64,000 nt of DNA from Mytilus galloprovincialis. Lineage: Eukaryota; Mollusca; Bivalvia; Mytilida; Mytilidae. A program made the translations under genes and the position numbers. The notes below the pieces were generated by a model that saw only the letters and a list, made by a program, of their open reading frames with translations, was not told the DNA's origin and ran no database searches. The stretch covers positions 31,000,958 to 31,064,957 of the forward strand of contig NC_134842.1 of the NCBI RefSeq assembly GCF_965363235.1, given 5' to 3'. Positions 1 to 11,874 of this stretch are shown here, one piece after another (position 1 is the first letter of the stretch; the number at the start of each line of letters is the position of its first letter).

Positions 1-2093
1 AGTTCCGGGGATAGTATGGTGTCCAGTATGTGAAGAGGGATTATGCAGTGAGTGTCTTGATCACCATAAAGCAGTAAAGGCACTGAGAAACCATGATACT
101 ATGCCAATAGACTGCTACCAAGATATTCAAAAGGAAGTGCATGATTTAGATTTGCAGTGTACACTCCACAATGAAAAGTATGAACTGTACTGTCCTGTTC
201 ATGAAGTTCACTGCTGTTTCCAATGTGCAAATTCCGAACATAACAAATGCACAGGAGTAACTCTTCTTCATAAATTTATAGAAAACATTAAATCATCAGC
301 ATCTCTTGTTAGTCTAGAACAAGCATTACAAGAATGGATAAAACACTTTGAAAAGTTAAAGTTAAATAGAAAAATAAACATTGATAGAATTGAAAAGCAG
401 GCATCTGATATGGTAGAAGAAATTGGTAATATTAGAAGTGATTTAGAAAACCGAATTGCAGCTGTTGAAAGCCAATTGAAAACTGATTTAAAGTTGCAAA
501 AGAGTGAACAAAAAAGTTCCATTAAGAATGTAATTGATCAATTAGAAAGTCATAGCAATGTCTACATTGAAATGTATTCAGCTCTTTCAAAATTAAAAAA
601 GAATGGGACAAACTTCCAGTTATACACCATCATTAAAAAATATGAAGCCAATCTGCTAAAAGAAGATAAAGCCTTAGGGTTAACAGAAAATGAAAAGGGA
701 ATTCAGGAAATAGATTTTTTCTTTTCTAAATCATCTGAGATTGATCAGTTTCTTACCAAAGATTCCAGTTTTGGGATAATAAAGATAAATCCTTTACCCC
801 CAAGTTGCAAAATGAGTATCAGAAAAGACCACACTGCCCAAATGCTTTCAACAGAAATGGTAAATTCTGCTGTTATTTCAAAGGGACCAGTAACAGTTCA
901 AGATCCTGAACATGCAGTTATAAACAGTCAAGAAACGTGGTTCAGTTGCTTCAATGGAATTTGTAAAACATATAAAGACTTACAGCTTAGCAAAAAAGTA
1001 TGACAATATAGAAGATGCTAATTTTTCAAATGCTGTTATTTTACCCTCAGGGGATATTATTATCACTGATTGTGCAGAACAGGGTGGCATTTTAGTTTTT
1101 GATAAAAATGGATTTTTGAAATCAGAAATTAAGAATCTCGGTAGAGCTCATTGTGCTTGTTTAGTAGATAATAAACATTTAGCATTTTCATTCCCAAAAA
1201 ATGAAAATGTAAAACTATTGAGCATTGACCACATGAAATTACTAAACACTTTTAAGCTTGGCTCCACATGTGTTGGATTAGCATCTGCACAAGGAAATAT
1301 TGTGGTCTGTACTAGACCCTCTAGGCCAAAATTAAAAATATGTTTGTTTCCCCTCCCCCCACCCGGGTCAAAAATAAGCCCCCGGGTCAAAAATTATTTT
1401 CCACAAAAAAATCGAAATTATTTTTTTCCTGAAAATAATTTGTTTCCATTTTTGGAAAGTGCTTGAAAGCAGGATTGATAATCTAAATAAATACACTCAA
1501 ATTGAGCACAAACAACTGATAAGTGGCCTGGACTGGACAAGTCAAACAATCCATGTGACCTGCATGCTATGACAATCACATCCAGTTAAAAAAAAAAAAA
1601 AAAGAACCTGCCTTCCTGGTCTATTTACAAAGGGTAGACCCGGGGGAGGGGAAACAGACATTCTTTTAAATGTGGCCCTAGTATATTTGTTATAGACACG
1701 TCAAATGGGAATATTTTGAAAGAAATGGATTTACACTTGAATTATATTACTCATGTGCAGTTTTATCAGACACATATGTTGATAACACAGGTGAATTCAA
1801 ATATCATTTGGTGTTTTGATAAATATGGAAATGAGGAGAAAAAATTTGACTTTGGAAATAAGGACTTCAGAAACCTGTGTGTTGATAAATATGGAAATAT
1901 TTTTGTTTCTGAAGTAGACTCTAACAAAATTTATGTACTTTCTTTCACCAGTGGAAAGACAAGAGTTCTTCTGAATGAAAATAATGGGTTAGAACAACCA
2001 AAAGCCATTGCATATAATGAAAAGTCTGATTCCATTGTGATTGTTGGAATGAATGGTATTTTCTCTGCCATTTTTGACATTATCTATGAATAA
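1..2093 (+). pseudogene. TRIM-like B-box / coiled-coil / NHL protein, 5'-incomplete and disrupted
   Basis: An open frame enters from the left edge. It shows a B-box 1-like zinc motif (WCPVCEEGLCSECLDHH, about 17-73), then a B-box 2 (CTLHNEKYELYC to HNKC, about 158-250), then a long charged coiled coil (about 280-700). After position 954 come propeller-like repeats with NHL character (ILPSGDIIITDC, VDKYGNIFVSEVDSNKIYVL). This order is that of TRIM2/3/TRIM56-like proteins, usually E3 ligases or RNA/signalling adaptors. The RING would lie left of the window. Two lesions are visible. The B-box/coiled-coil frame stops at 1001-1003 while the propeller continues in another frame that overlaps from 954. 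A 370-bp miniature transposon splits the propeller at 1312-1681; the frame resumes as SIFVIDTSNGNILKE, so one copy of the target site restores the reading frame. Stop at 2091-2093, poly(A) signal at 2102-2107. No introns, as in many bivalve TRIM expansions. It is probably a young pseudogene; a base-call error for the frameshift cannot be excluded, but the insertion stands. Confidence 0.8.
1312..1681. mobile_element. Miniature inverted-repeat transposon inside the TRIM-like gene
   Basis: The two ends are imperfect inverted repeats of about 45 bp. The left end runs from CTAGGCCAAAATT at 1321 to CCCCTCCCCC near 1360. The right end, read in reverse, runs CTAGGGCCACATTT to CCCCTCCCCC. A CTAG duplication flanks it (1312-1315 and 1678-1681). 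There is no coding capacity. Removing the element plus one CTAG rejoins the propeller frame of the host gene exactly. The exact left boundary (1316 or 1321) is uncertain. Confidence 0.75.
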
Positions 2094-2174
2094 AGATAGG
2101 AAATAAATAGTTAAAATGGTCTAATAAAAAGTGTCAAATTCTGGAAATCACTTGTTTGTAAGTTAAGTATAAAA

Positions 2175-2267
2175 GAGACATTAACCTCGGCTGAAGGTCA
2201 AGGCAGAGACATTAACCTCGGCTGAAGGTCAAGGTAGAGACATTAACCTCGGCTGAAGTTCAAGGTA
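2175..2267. repeat. 31-bp tandem repeat, 3 copies
   Basis: Three nearly identical units begin at 2175, 2206 and 2237, each starting GAGACATTAACCTCGGCTGA. They differ at one or two positions only. Confidence 0.9.
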
Positions 2268-2485
2268 TCAAATTGCCATCTCTTCACTCTCTATCATCTT
2301 CTGTCACTTCAACTTATGCAATAGTGAAAAATAGATTAACATGTTAGCAGAATTGTTTTCTTCATTTAAACTTTTACACAATACTTATCACCTCAAATCA
2401 TAGATCAAATACAATTTTGGGTAGCTTCACTTTTACGTACTCTTAAGTTATGTCCCTTTAAAACATATATGCAAACATTCCCCAT

Positions 2486-2984
2486 TTATTTATATCGATT
2501 ATGGTTTATCAAAATTAAGACAATTGCATGATGACATTGCAAATATGTTTGTTGACCAGTAGAAAACAACAACATACTGTAAGTATCATTCACAGAAAGT
2601 TTGGTTGATGTAGTAGTTTCAGACAAAACATCTTTTACAACAATGACCGTCTCCAAATGTTGGCAATAGCTCACATGGCCAAGAGCTAAGGAGAAAATTT
2701 GAGAGGCTACACAGCAAATTATCAATAATTCAATATTACAGTAACTCTGTAAACTTGAGCTGATTTTTGTCCGGACTCCACCAAATTCACAAAAAATGAG
2801 AATATAGAACTATATATTAGTAATGAGAACACCCTTATAATTGCACATTCTTTTCTTTCGTACCAGAAATTATTACCTGATTCTTGATCTCAAGTAGCCT
2901 GGGGGAAAGTAGAATTTGTTCCAGGGTATCAATGGTAATGAGAAAGCAACCGATGACATACAATAACAAAAGTAGGTCTGACAT
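2486..2984 (-). CDS. Hypothetical small membrane protein, two exons
   Basis: Not recognised. On the minus strand an ATG at 2984 opens 36 codons (2984-2877) starting MSDLLLLLYVIGCFLITI, a hydrophobic segment. They end at a good donor, CAG|GTAATA. A 130-bp gap ends at TTTACAG, and the frame then continues in phase 0 from 2746 to a stop at 2486. That second part contains another hydrophobic stretch (LLIICCVASQIFSLALG). The product would be about 122 aa with two or three membrane segments. A donor-like ACA|GTATGT inside the second part suggests the 3' end may be spliced differently. No homology is recalled and there is no expression evidence, so chance open frames are a real alternative. Confidence 0.25.
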
Positions 2985-4138
2985 GGCAAATTATTGAATG
3001 TTTGTCCTCTTGAGTCCTTATTTATTTGAATACGGAGTTGTTAAAAAGTCATACATTGGTTGTTTATTTTTTAGAGAAAACATGCAGTGGTAAGCCAGGT
3101 AAGGTAATTTTGTTGTGATTAGCCTTGTGTATTATTTCCAGTTGTTGAATTTATGGTCTGTTATCAGTTATCCAAGTCTTAGACTACCATCTCTGAGTCC
3201 GGATTCTTCAAAATCCAAGGTCTTTTTCAAATAAAATCTAGGTCTTTGTTCTGACAGATACTATAAAAATAATTTTCTAGACAGATTTTAAATAACAAAA
3301 AATAATTTTATTTTGAAAAATATCAAACCATAATAATTTGATGGAATACATTCATTGCATAACAATATAAGTAGAAATATATAAATATATATTAGTTAAA
3401 TCAACAACCCATCACTATTTTCCCATTTGATATTTTATTTATTTAGGACCTGGGAGAATAAAATAATTTCAAGTTACATCTGCCCCTATTAAATATTTCA
3501 TTCATAAATCATCTTTTTTTTTACATTAAAGTTCATTCTTTTATACTTTAATGACTTTTTACAAACTTCAAGAAACTTGGACAGGAAGCAAACAGAAATG
3601 TCATAAATGGGAGATAAACTCTAATTGGTTATTGAAAGGTGGAAGGACCTTTATTTAGATGTCTGGATTAAGTTTTTTTTGTGGGATTTGTGGGTTTTTA
3701 AGGTAACATGACTCAGGAATTAATGATTAAAATGTTTCCTGATAAGGGAAAGAATGGTTCAAATTTTAGTGAAATTAAAAAATTCAACTTTTTTCCCACT
3801 CCCCTATTATAAAACAATTGAAAGTTATATTTCAATGTGCAGTTTTAAACTTTATCTCCTCCTCAAACAGGTGGATTTTATTCTTTCATACTTGTCAGTT
3901 TGGTATTCAATTGTTAAATTTATGAAACTAGTAATATTAAAGAGGCAAACAGTTTCTGCACAAAAACTCTTAAAAGTAAACAAAAAATATACAAATTTCA
4001 ATAGATCTCCACCCTCTGAAGTTGAAAAGTTATGATTTAGTTTAATTTTATACAGTACACTTTTTGATCACAACTTTATAAAACAATAAACATCTAATAA
4101 ATATTTGAAATTACTTGCTTTTAATTGATATAAACCAA

Positions 4139-5017
4139 AACTAGAGGCTCTCAAGAGCCTGTGTCGCTCACCTGACTCTACTTGGGTTTAACAAAAAAAG
4201 ATATTAATCATAACAGGTACTTAAATAATGATTGAGGCCAAATTTGGTTTAATCTTGCATTCCATTCTGTGGTTCTCTAAAGGAAGATTTCCCTATGTTA
4301 AACTAAGTCCCTGGCTGGCGGCCATCTTGGATAATGGATCGGCTACATAGTAAAAACACTTGGTCAACACCTCATAAGAAACAGTCATGCTATGTTTGGT
4401 TTCATTCCATTTAGTGGTTCTCTAAAAGAAGACATTTGTATGTATTTCCCATAAGGTCCTATGTTAAACTAAGTCCCCTGCTGGCGACCATCTTGGATGA
4501 TGGATTGGCTACAAAGTAAAAACACTTGGTCAGCACCTCATAAGGAACATTTATGATATGTTTGGTTTCATTCAATTCAGTGGTTCTTTAAAAGAAGACA
4601 TTTGTATGTATTTCCAATAGAGTCCTATGTTAAACTAAGTCTGCTGCTGGCAGACATCTTGGAAGATGGATCGGCTACAAAGTAACAACACTTGGCCAGC
4701 ACCTCATAAGGAACATTCATTCTATGTTTGGTTTCGTCCCATTCAGTGGTTCTCTAAAAGAAGACATTTGTATGTATTTCCCATAGGGTACTATGTTAAA
4801 CTAAGTCCCCTGCTTGCGGCCATCTTGGATGATGAATCGGCTACAAAGTAACAACACTTGGTCAGCACCTCATAAGGAACATTCATGCCATGTTTGGTTT
4901 TATTTCATTCAGTGGTTCTCTAGAAGAAGTTCAAAATGTAAAAAGTTAATCGACGACGATGACGGACGACAAGTGATGAGAAAAGCTCACTTGGCCCTTT
5001 GGGCCAGATGAGCTTAA
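4139..5017 (+). mobile_element. Dispersed repeat with hairpin ends and a 166-bp internal tandem array
   Basis: It starts with a hairpin (AGGCTCTCAAGAGCCT) followed by GTGTCGCTCACCTGA. It ends with CGACGACGATGACGGACGAC and a second hairpin built on TTGGCCC TTT GGGCCA before AGCTTAAAAA. I associate these ends with a very abundant bivalve repeat. Between them are about four units of 166 bp; the phrase CATCTTGG recurs with that spacing near 4323, 4489, 4655 and 4821. No protein is encoded; short open frames at 4666-5011 are by-products of the array. Class uncertain (non-autonomous). Confidence 0.7.
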
Positions 5018-8000
5018 AAATGGAAAAGATAGAATAAGATTTATTAGTTCATGACACAAAATTCCTACATTAACTTGACAAAAAATAAAAGACATCACTC
5101 CTTCAAAGTTTACCTAAAAATAGATACCAGGTACATACATAAGGTCCATTAGTTTTGATTACACAACATATTATTACCTCCCGTAACAGAAACAAGATTG
5201 TCAACAATACAATCAAACACTTAGATTATAAGATTATAATAAAAAAGACACATATTAGTTCTACACTGTGAATGAAAATACCATTAAAATTTCCTCATCT
5301 GAATACAGACTAGCATATGTAATATAGTGTAATATTTGCTCTGATGTTTATTGTGGTTAATTAATTAACCTCACATAGACACTTAAGGACTTTTGACATT
5401 TATCATACATCACTTATATAGAACTTTTTTCTGACAAAGAGGAGAAAATCCAATGTTTATACATGTTCAATCATCCTAGAGATATGCAGGACTCTGAACA
5501 GTGATGGTTTGATGCTGCTACACCAACTACTTTGTCAATGCTTTTCATTTCCATGTAGAAGACAATTTGTATGTTAGAGAAGAGTGATTAACGGTTTTAT
5601 AAACTTTTTATACTACAAAAAAAAAGGAGAATTGTGGATAGTAGACAGTTAACCAGATGTTGAGATTTTTATTGTTGAAATCTAAAAACTGTTCCTTTTA
5701 TGTACGATGAGCGGCTTTCTTTAAATACATACAGGTCCGCAGACTCTGTATTGTTAAATACTTAACAGTAAACCAGGAACTTATTAGAGGAAAAAAGTAA
5801 TGACAAAATGTTATTACAAGACCATCAGCAAAAAGACCATCGCACATCGTCATAGACCATCACACCTCCATGTCCTACAGATATATAAGATAAGTATGGT
5901 CAATGTGAAAATCACTAAGTCTCTAAAAGAAAATTGGTTAATCATTTAGAAACAATAAAAGGTTAGGCAGCTCTTAATATTAATAACTTAAATATACTCT
6001 TGACCAATCATTTTTACTATAAGAGGCTCTTATAATTAAAGTGCTTGTAAGCACTGAAAGTAAAGATTGCTTCAATTTATCTGTGGGAAGTAAAATTAAA
6101 TATAATTTGGTTGTAGTTGATTTAACAGCTATTCTGTTATTCTAGACAAAGGAAGATAACCCCAATTTATAAAGACTATCTTAACAATGACATCATTTAT
6201 ATTTTTAAAACAGATATTAGATTCTTGTACCTTGGAAAAGTTCATACCTGCCAACTTTTCAAAATGCCCATGGGGGTTTTACATGCAAGATGGCTCTCAC
6301 AGTTCTACAAAACCTTTAAAGAGGCCTCCAAATTTATTTTTATGATGTTTATTTGATTCTTCATACTTTAACAATCCTATATAAATGGTAAACTTGATTG
6401 TTTGGTTTTAAATTGAGGACAAAATTGCTCTTTCAAAATTTCAAATTGAGAGCCTCCACAGGGGAAAACCCCCCCAAATAGTGACAGTTGGCAGGTATTA
6501 AAGTTCTGCAGTTTTCTTGACAAGTGTACTATCATTGTGTGCCTTGAATATCTGAGCATATATTAAATCAATAAATTTCTGGAAATGTTCATGGATAGGA
6601 TGATAGAATGTTATGATTAATGCACTATATTGTGTGTATCAAAAAGTAGTGATCAGCCTTGGAAGATTTAGATATCGTCAGTCCCATAAGGCTTTGATTG
6701 CAGTTCATGCAATCTTTACCTAAAAATGATTGGTCAAAAGCACATTTAAGTTAAATCAACCTTTTATCAGATATATATAAGAAAGTTTCAATGTATTTTT
6801 AAATAGAGCAAAAAAACAAATAAATTATCTGCAAGCGTAATATAGCAAAAAAGCTTTTTACAATGCTTAAAAGCCATATACACACACACATAAACAGTTA
6901 TTCACTTTATTTGTATAAATGGACATTCGTTGTATTTGTACAAATCTCTTCTTTATAATGTGACTAGTCAGGCATGCATATACAACTTTTATGATTATTA
7001 AACGTTAGGAAAGTCCTCTCTGAAAAAGCCATCTACCAATATTCTGATAACAAGCCGTCCTTATGTATCAAAGATCGTTTATACATTTTTACCGAACATC
7101 TAATTTTATGAAAAGTTCAAAGAACTAAATAAATTATATTGAAATGATGATGAAGGTGGTTTTAACCTTTAACCACCTTGACTAACTATGAGGGTCTTGC
7201 ACAGATGGTTGAGATGGTGTTTAATACAAAAAGTTAAATTTGCTAATAGAAAATTTTTTATTATGGTATTTATTATTCGATATTTTCGTTGTTTATTCTC
7301 AAGTTTCAAATATTTTGACATGCATAATATTACTAAACAAGTAACAACAAAAATATAAACTAATAAACAAATAGACCTGTGAGAATTCTGCTTCTAATAG
7401 TACAAAGTCAATTAAAATCCAATTTGAAATGAGTATTTATGGAAAAAACTACTTTGATTATAGCAAATTCTTGATAGATTCTCATGGATTCTAAAACTTG
7501 AATGTTGATTGAATCTTTATTGATTTGATCAAAATATATTTTGATTCATTTTTATATAAACATGAAAAAATCATTCTGAATCAATGAAAAGCATGCCAAA
7601 TAATCTCTTGACCTTGCCTGCAGTTTTTATTTCTATTACAATAATGAGGATCATTTATTCGTCAAAAACAGCTGTGATTACAACAATGCAGCCATCATGA
7701 ACAAACTTGTGAATATCTCAATGTCTGTTGTCATCAGTAAAGCCTCAGTAAATACATGTGTTTCCACTGGCCCTAACTACTATTACTTTTTTTTTTGTAA
7801 TTTGTAAACAAGCAATATCAAAGAAGTACTACTTTGACATTTAAACTACTTGGAAACACAGGTGTATTTCTTTATAGGCCTTAAAATATCAACAGATGAT
7901 ATAAATTTAATAGATCCTATTAACACTTGTTAAAATTATTAAAAGAATGAAGGAAGTCACTAACAAAATAAATTAACTGGTTATTAACATTCAGTGGCAA

Positions 8001-8089
8001 ATATCGGAAGACATAGGACAATTATTGTATAAATGATCTATTTGAAAAAAAGCACCCATTACTATTGGTATTTAGGGACTGGTCTATTA
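5018..8089. other. Intergenic stretch
   Basis: AT-rich DNA with no convincing exon on either strand. The only structured item seen is the miniature element at 6244-6498. Confidence 0.5.
6244..6498. mobile_element. hAT-like miniature transposon
   Basis: Inverted ends ATACCTGCCAACT (left) and its complement AGTTGGCAGGTAT (right) bound about 255 bp. Flanks AAAAGTTC (6236-6243) and TAAAGTTC (6499-6506) look like an 8-bp target duplication with one change, which is the hAT size. The left end, AAAATGCCCATGGGGGTTTT, recurs in reverse at about 11755-11816, so the family is dispersed. Non-coding. Confidence 0.7.
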
Positions 8090-8237
8090 ACACATGAGAC
8101 CAAGGTAAGGCATTTCTATATCTAAACACGGTTTGGGTGTCAAATTTTTGTGCAAAGCATCACCAAACGTAGACAACCAAGCCATTGCATCTTCTAAATG
8201 AATTTTCTTTATCAACAACCCCTGCATTCTGTAATAC
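8090..8237 (-). pseudogene. Extra copy of exon 2 of the neighbouring minus-strand gene
   Basis: About 85 bp (8162-8245) repeat exon 2 of the gene at 8391-11230, including its acceptor (ACACATAG|G). They encode YYRMQGLLIKKIHLEDAMAW, against ...KKMHLEDAMAW in the true exon. Homology ends near 8162. The frame then runs through unrelated sequence to a stop near 8090. The copy lies downstream of the last exon. It could be an exon-duplication relic or, since acceptor and frame are intact, an alternative terminal exon giving a different C-terminus. Confidence 0.6.
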
Positions 8238-8390
8238 CTATGTGTTAAAATAGAATATTGTCAATACTTAAATGTGTGAAAGATATTCTAAAATATCCCA
8301 TATTATGATATAGGTGGTTACCCTTGAATCAAAAATGCCTTCCCTGGGTATCATGTATGCTTGAATGGGATATTTCTAAGCAGCTATAAG

Positions 8391-11230
8391 TTATCTTAGT
8401 TTTGCATCATAATTGGCATCTGTCACAAAGTTCAATTGTTTAGACTTCCTTTTCCTGTCACTTCTAGAGTTTAGGGGTAAGACCTGGTTATTGTTCATTA
8501 CATAACACACTTTATTCCATAGACCACGACACATGGCGATAAGTTTCACATCTTTGACTACTTTTTTGGCAAACTTGAGTTGTTTCCTGTAAATACAGAA
8601 TGGGAAAAAGTATTAGTATACAGATTATATCATAATTTGCTAAAATATAGTTTATCCCATGCTTTGTGATGAAATATGATTAAAAAATCTGTCACTGAGC
8701 TTGCTTTCAATGCATAGGGTTGAAGATGGACACATTTATTAAGATTTAACAGGTAAAAAACATTATAAGATAGATAAAAGAAAGAAAATTAATAACTGAG
8801 TTTTAAAGTAATTAAAATGAACTAGAGAGTTCCTAAAGAATGCTTTTATTTTTAAAAAAGAAAAAAAAACATTGAGTCACAGTATTATTTTTATGCATTT
8901 AATCAAATTATTTGAGTTATCTCCCCTTATTTGGTTTCTTCAATCTGTTAAAAAAATAATACCACATAAATATTATTTGTACAAGCTTTTGAAACTTCTA
9001 TAATTTCTATTTGTAGCACAAATTCCATATTTTAAACTAAAGGCTTCACAGTGATCAAGAATTGCTTATCTGGCAAAAATATTTTGATACCATTTTCCTT
9101 TCTTTTTAAAAATTTGTTCAACTTAAAAAATAATCCGAAAACAAACTACTTATATATAGGTTAAGGATGCTTACCTGATTATATATTTACTCTCCTTGAA
9201 GTGACCTTGCTGCATCAGACTGAGGGCAAAGAAAAGTCTACATCTAGATATTGTAATTGGATCTGCCATCTCCATAGCAATAACCATCTGTTTAAATGAA
9301 ATCTTTCCTGCAATGACAGCCTGGGAAAAATATGTATATATTTTCTTACAATTGTTTTAAATTAATACATGTACAGACAAAGTAAGTTGATTCTTTCTTT
9401 TTCAATTTATATCTAAATCAGTTTTTGTGGGCTTACAGTGTATCTCACTGCTCATTGTATTACTCTTGATAAAAAAAATCAGGACAAGTCAATTGTATTA
9501 AATTTAGTTAACTTTGTTGATAAAACCACATTTGAACTGTTTTGTAAGTAAATCTTATCTTATCTGTACCAAAACTTAGCATCTCAGTTCATTATGGTAT
9601 CAACAAAATAGATAAAGTTGTTCTCTTTAAATATTATGAATCTCCTACTCTATCTATGTTTGTACTACTGCATTTTTGAACTGATTATGTAAATATTTTT
9701 GTGGGCTGTTGCTTTTCCTGATGATATCAAAAGTAGTCCTCTAAACTCCTCCTATGAAGAAAAAGAACCACCTAATTAAAATGGACAACCAGGCCAAAAC
9801 ATCTTCTAAATGGACTCTATATCAAAGGTCCATGTATCAGTACTTACATGAGATTCAAAGTAATCCCCTAATGAAGAGTAGGCACCACCTAATGTAGACA
9901 ACCAAGCCATGGCATCTTCTAAATGCATTTTCTTTATCAACAATCCCTGCATTCTGTAATACCTATTTGTTAAAAATAGAATGTAAATACATACCATGCA
10001 TCAGTATGTTAATATCAATTGTAAATTAAACAACAGAACAGTTAATTTCCTTCCCAGTACAGTATGTTTAGTATAATGAACTTTTTTTCAGTAACTCTGA
10101 TTTTTAACCGGTATGTGAAATTGTTTCATGATATAATACACCAGTATTATTATTTTCCATAAAAAATTAGTTGGAGAGCCACAAAGAAATCCTATTCTGT
10201 TACTCTTAACTATGTATTAAAAGTTTTTGTCAACAGGGTAAGCAACTCATCAAATATAATTTCCAATAGCAGGTGTCAAGGCCAGAAACATGGCAATACT
10301 GTTACGTTGTACATACATGTACTAGACGATGCTTGCAAAATTGTGGTTCAATTGGGCAAGTGTTGAAACAAAGAGTTTTTAAATTTTGCAGGCAGCATGT
10401 CAACTGAGCATGAGCAAAAGTGTATATGATACGGATAGATAATGGTTTCCAAATTGTGTTATTTTCTCAAAAATTGGTGTTTTCTGGGAACAAAAATTGT
10501 TTTAAAGACAAATTTAGGAAGTACAAAACACTACATTTAAACGTCATATCACAAATATCTCCGACTTTCTATGGTTTCAGATCTAGAGGAGATGCGGCTC
10601 AATGATCTGTCTTTTCCTTAAATAGTGTAGATGTTGTATAAGTGCTAGATGTGCAATGAATCATAGGAGAAAGAAAAAACTTTACCAAGCATAATCTATT
10701 TTCTGCTTTGGATATACTGGCTGTATTTCAATGACAAAAGGCACTGCCAAACATCCATCAAATATATCAGAAAAATCTCCATCACTGGGATAATAATCAT
10801 AAATAAATGAATGCCTCCTCTTAAGCCTCCTTAAAAATCTTCGTCTAAACTTAAATGACCATTTCAGTTCTGAAGTAATACATGAGGCAAAATGAGCTTC
10901 TAATTTGACAGTTGCTTTAAGAATCGGACAAATCTCGGTGGCTCCAACAGCACAGCACACTCCTGGCGTTATGTTGATTTCATTATACTTATAGTGTTTA
11001 CCAACATTGTTATCTATACAAGTATCATTTACATGTGAGGAGTCACAAGGTCCATAAATGTTTGGCACTATCTTAAGCAGGCATGGATGAATTTGCCTGT
11101 TGAAAGTGTTCAGAATGAGGGCAACACCTATCTCCTCAGGTCCAAAATTGGTATCAGCTAGTTCTTGTGAATAAAACCAGTAGTCATGAATCCTCCTGTC
11201 AATCACAACATACAACAGGTAATCAGCCAT
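8391..11230 (-). CDS. Conserved metazoan protein of unknown function, 4 coding exons, 333 aa
   Basis: Coding exons: 11230-10686, 9962-9848, 9320-9175 and 8586-8391, with consensus GT-AG junctions and matching phases (545+115+146+196 = 1002 nt). The ATG at 11230 sits just inside an exon whose acceptor (TTCCAG) ends at 11237, so a 5' UTR exon lies upstream. The N-terminal half starts MADYLLYVVIDRRIHDYWFY and contains a cysteine-bearing segment (GVCCAVGATEICPIL) and a basic RRRFLRRLKRRH stretch. The C-terminal half is helical and TPR-like (AMAWLSTLGGAYSSLGDY; RCRLFFALSLMQQGHFKESK) and ends in a basic tail. No signal peptide or membrane segment is evident once the intronic extension of exon 1 is discarded. 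From memory it resembles an uncharacterised animal family (DUF4807-like), but I am not sure of that name. The gene structure is firm; the function is unknown. Confidence 0.85.
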
Positions 11231-11434
11231 CACATTCTGGAATAAAACATCATACATTAATATAATACATATTACAGTTAAAAAAAAAAAAATGGTTGCC
11301 ATGATCATTTGATGATGCTGTAATAGTGTAAAGAAGTGGAAGATAGGAAGGAGTTATTTTAAACTTATAAATTGAACAGAAACTGATACCACTATAGCAA
11401 AAAAAAAAGAAAAGATGAACAAGTAAAAAAATTC

Positions 11435-11720
11435 CTAGAATACTAAAGAATGGGCAAAATGAACCCTACCAAAAATAAGGGGGTTTACTCGGGTGCTCCA
11501 GAAGGATAAGTATTGTAGGCAGTACCTGCTTAATATGGTAAATATGGCATTGATCCTGCAACTACAAATCTGGTGATTACTGATTAGTCTCATTAAATGG
11601 TTTAACCCCAATGAGAAGAGGAGTACACAATTTTTATAATAAACAAAACAATTAATTTTACAATGACTTAAGGCTTGTAAAAGTATGAAAAAGCCAAAAA
11701 GCCACATTAACAGACATTTC
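11435..11720. repeat. Dispersed mussel-type repeat fragment
   Basis: The stretch ACCCTACCAAAAATAAGGGG followed by ACTCGGGTGCTCCAGAAGG (11465-11512) matches, with changes, a segment at 34035-34080 (CCAACCAAAAACTGGGGGTG ... GGTGCTCTGAAGG). The two places therefore share a repeat family. No coding potential survives. Confidence 0.5.
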
Positions 11721-11874
11721 AAGGCCCCAATAAAGGTTTTGTAGGACTATTAGTATTATAAGAGCCATCTTGCATGTAAAACCCCCATGGGCATTTTAAA
11801 AAGTTGGCAGGTATGCAGATGAACTAAACAACTCTCTTTTAAATCAGCAAAATGTACTAGACTGGGTATCAAGT

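Larger units (their letters stand above)
2094..4138. other. Intergenic stretch
   Basis: AT-rich flank downstream of the TRIM-like gene. It holds a three-copy 31-bp tandem repeat (2175-2267) and a weak minus-strand gene candidate (2486-2984). Nothing else interpretable was seen in 2985-4138. Confidence 0.5.
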
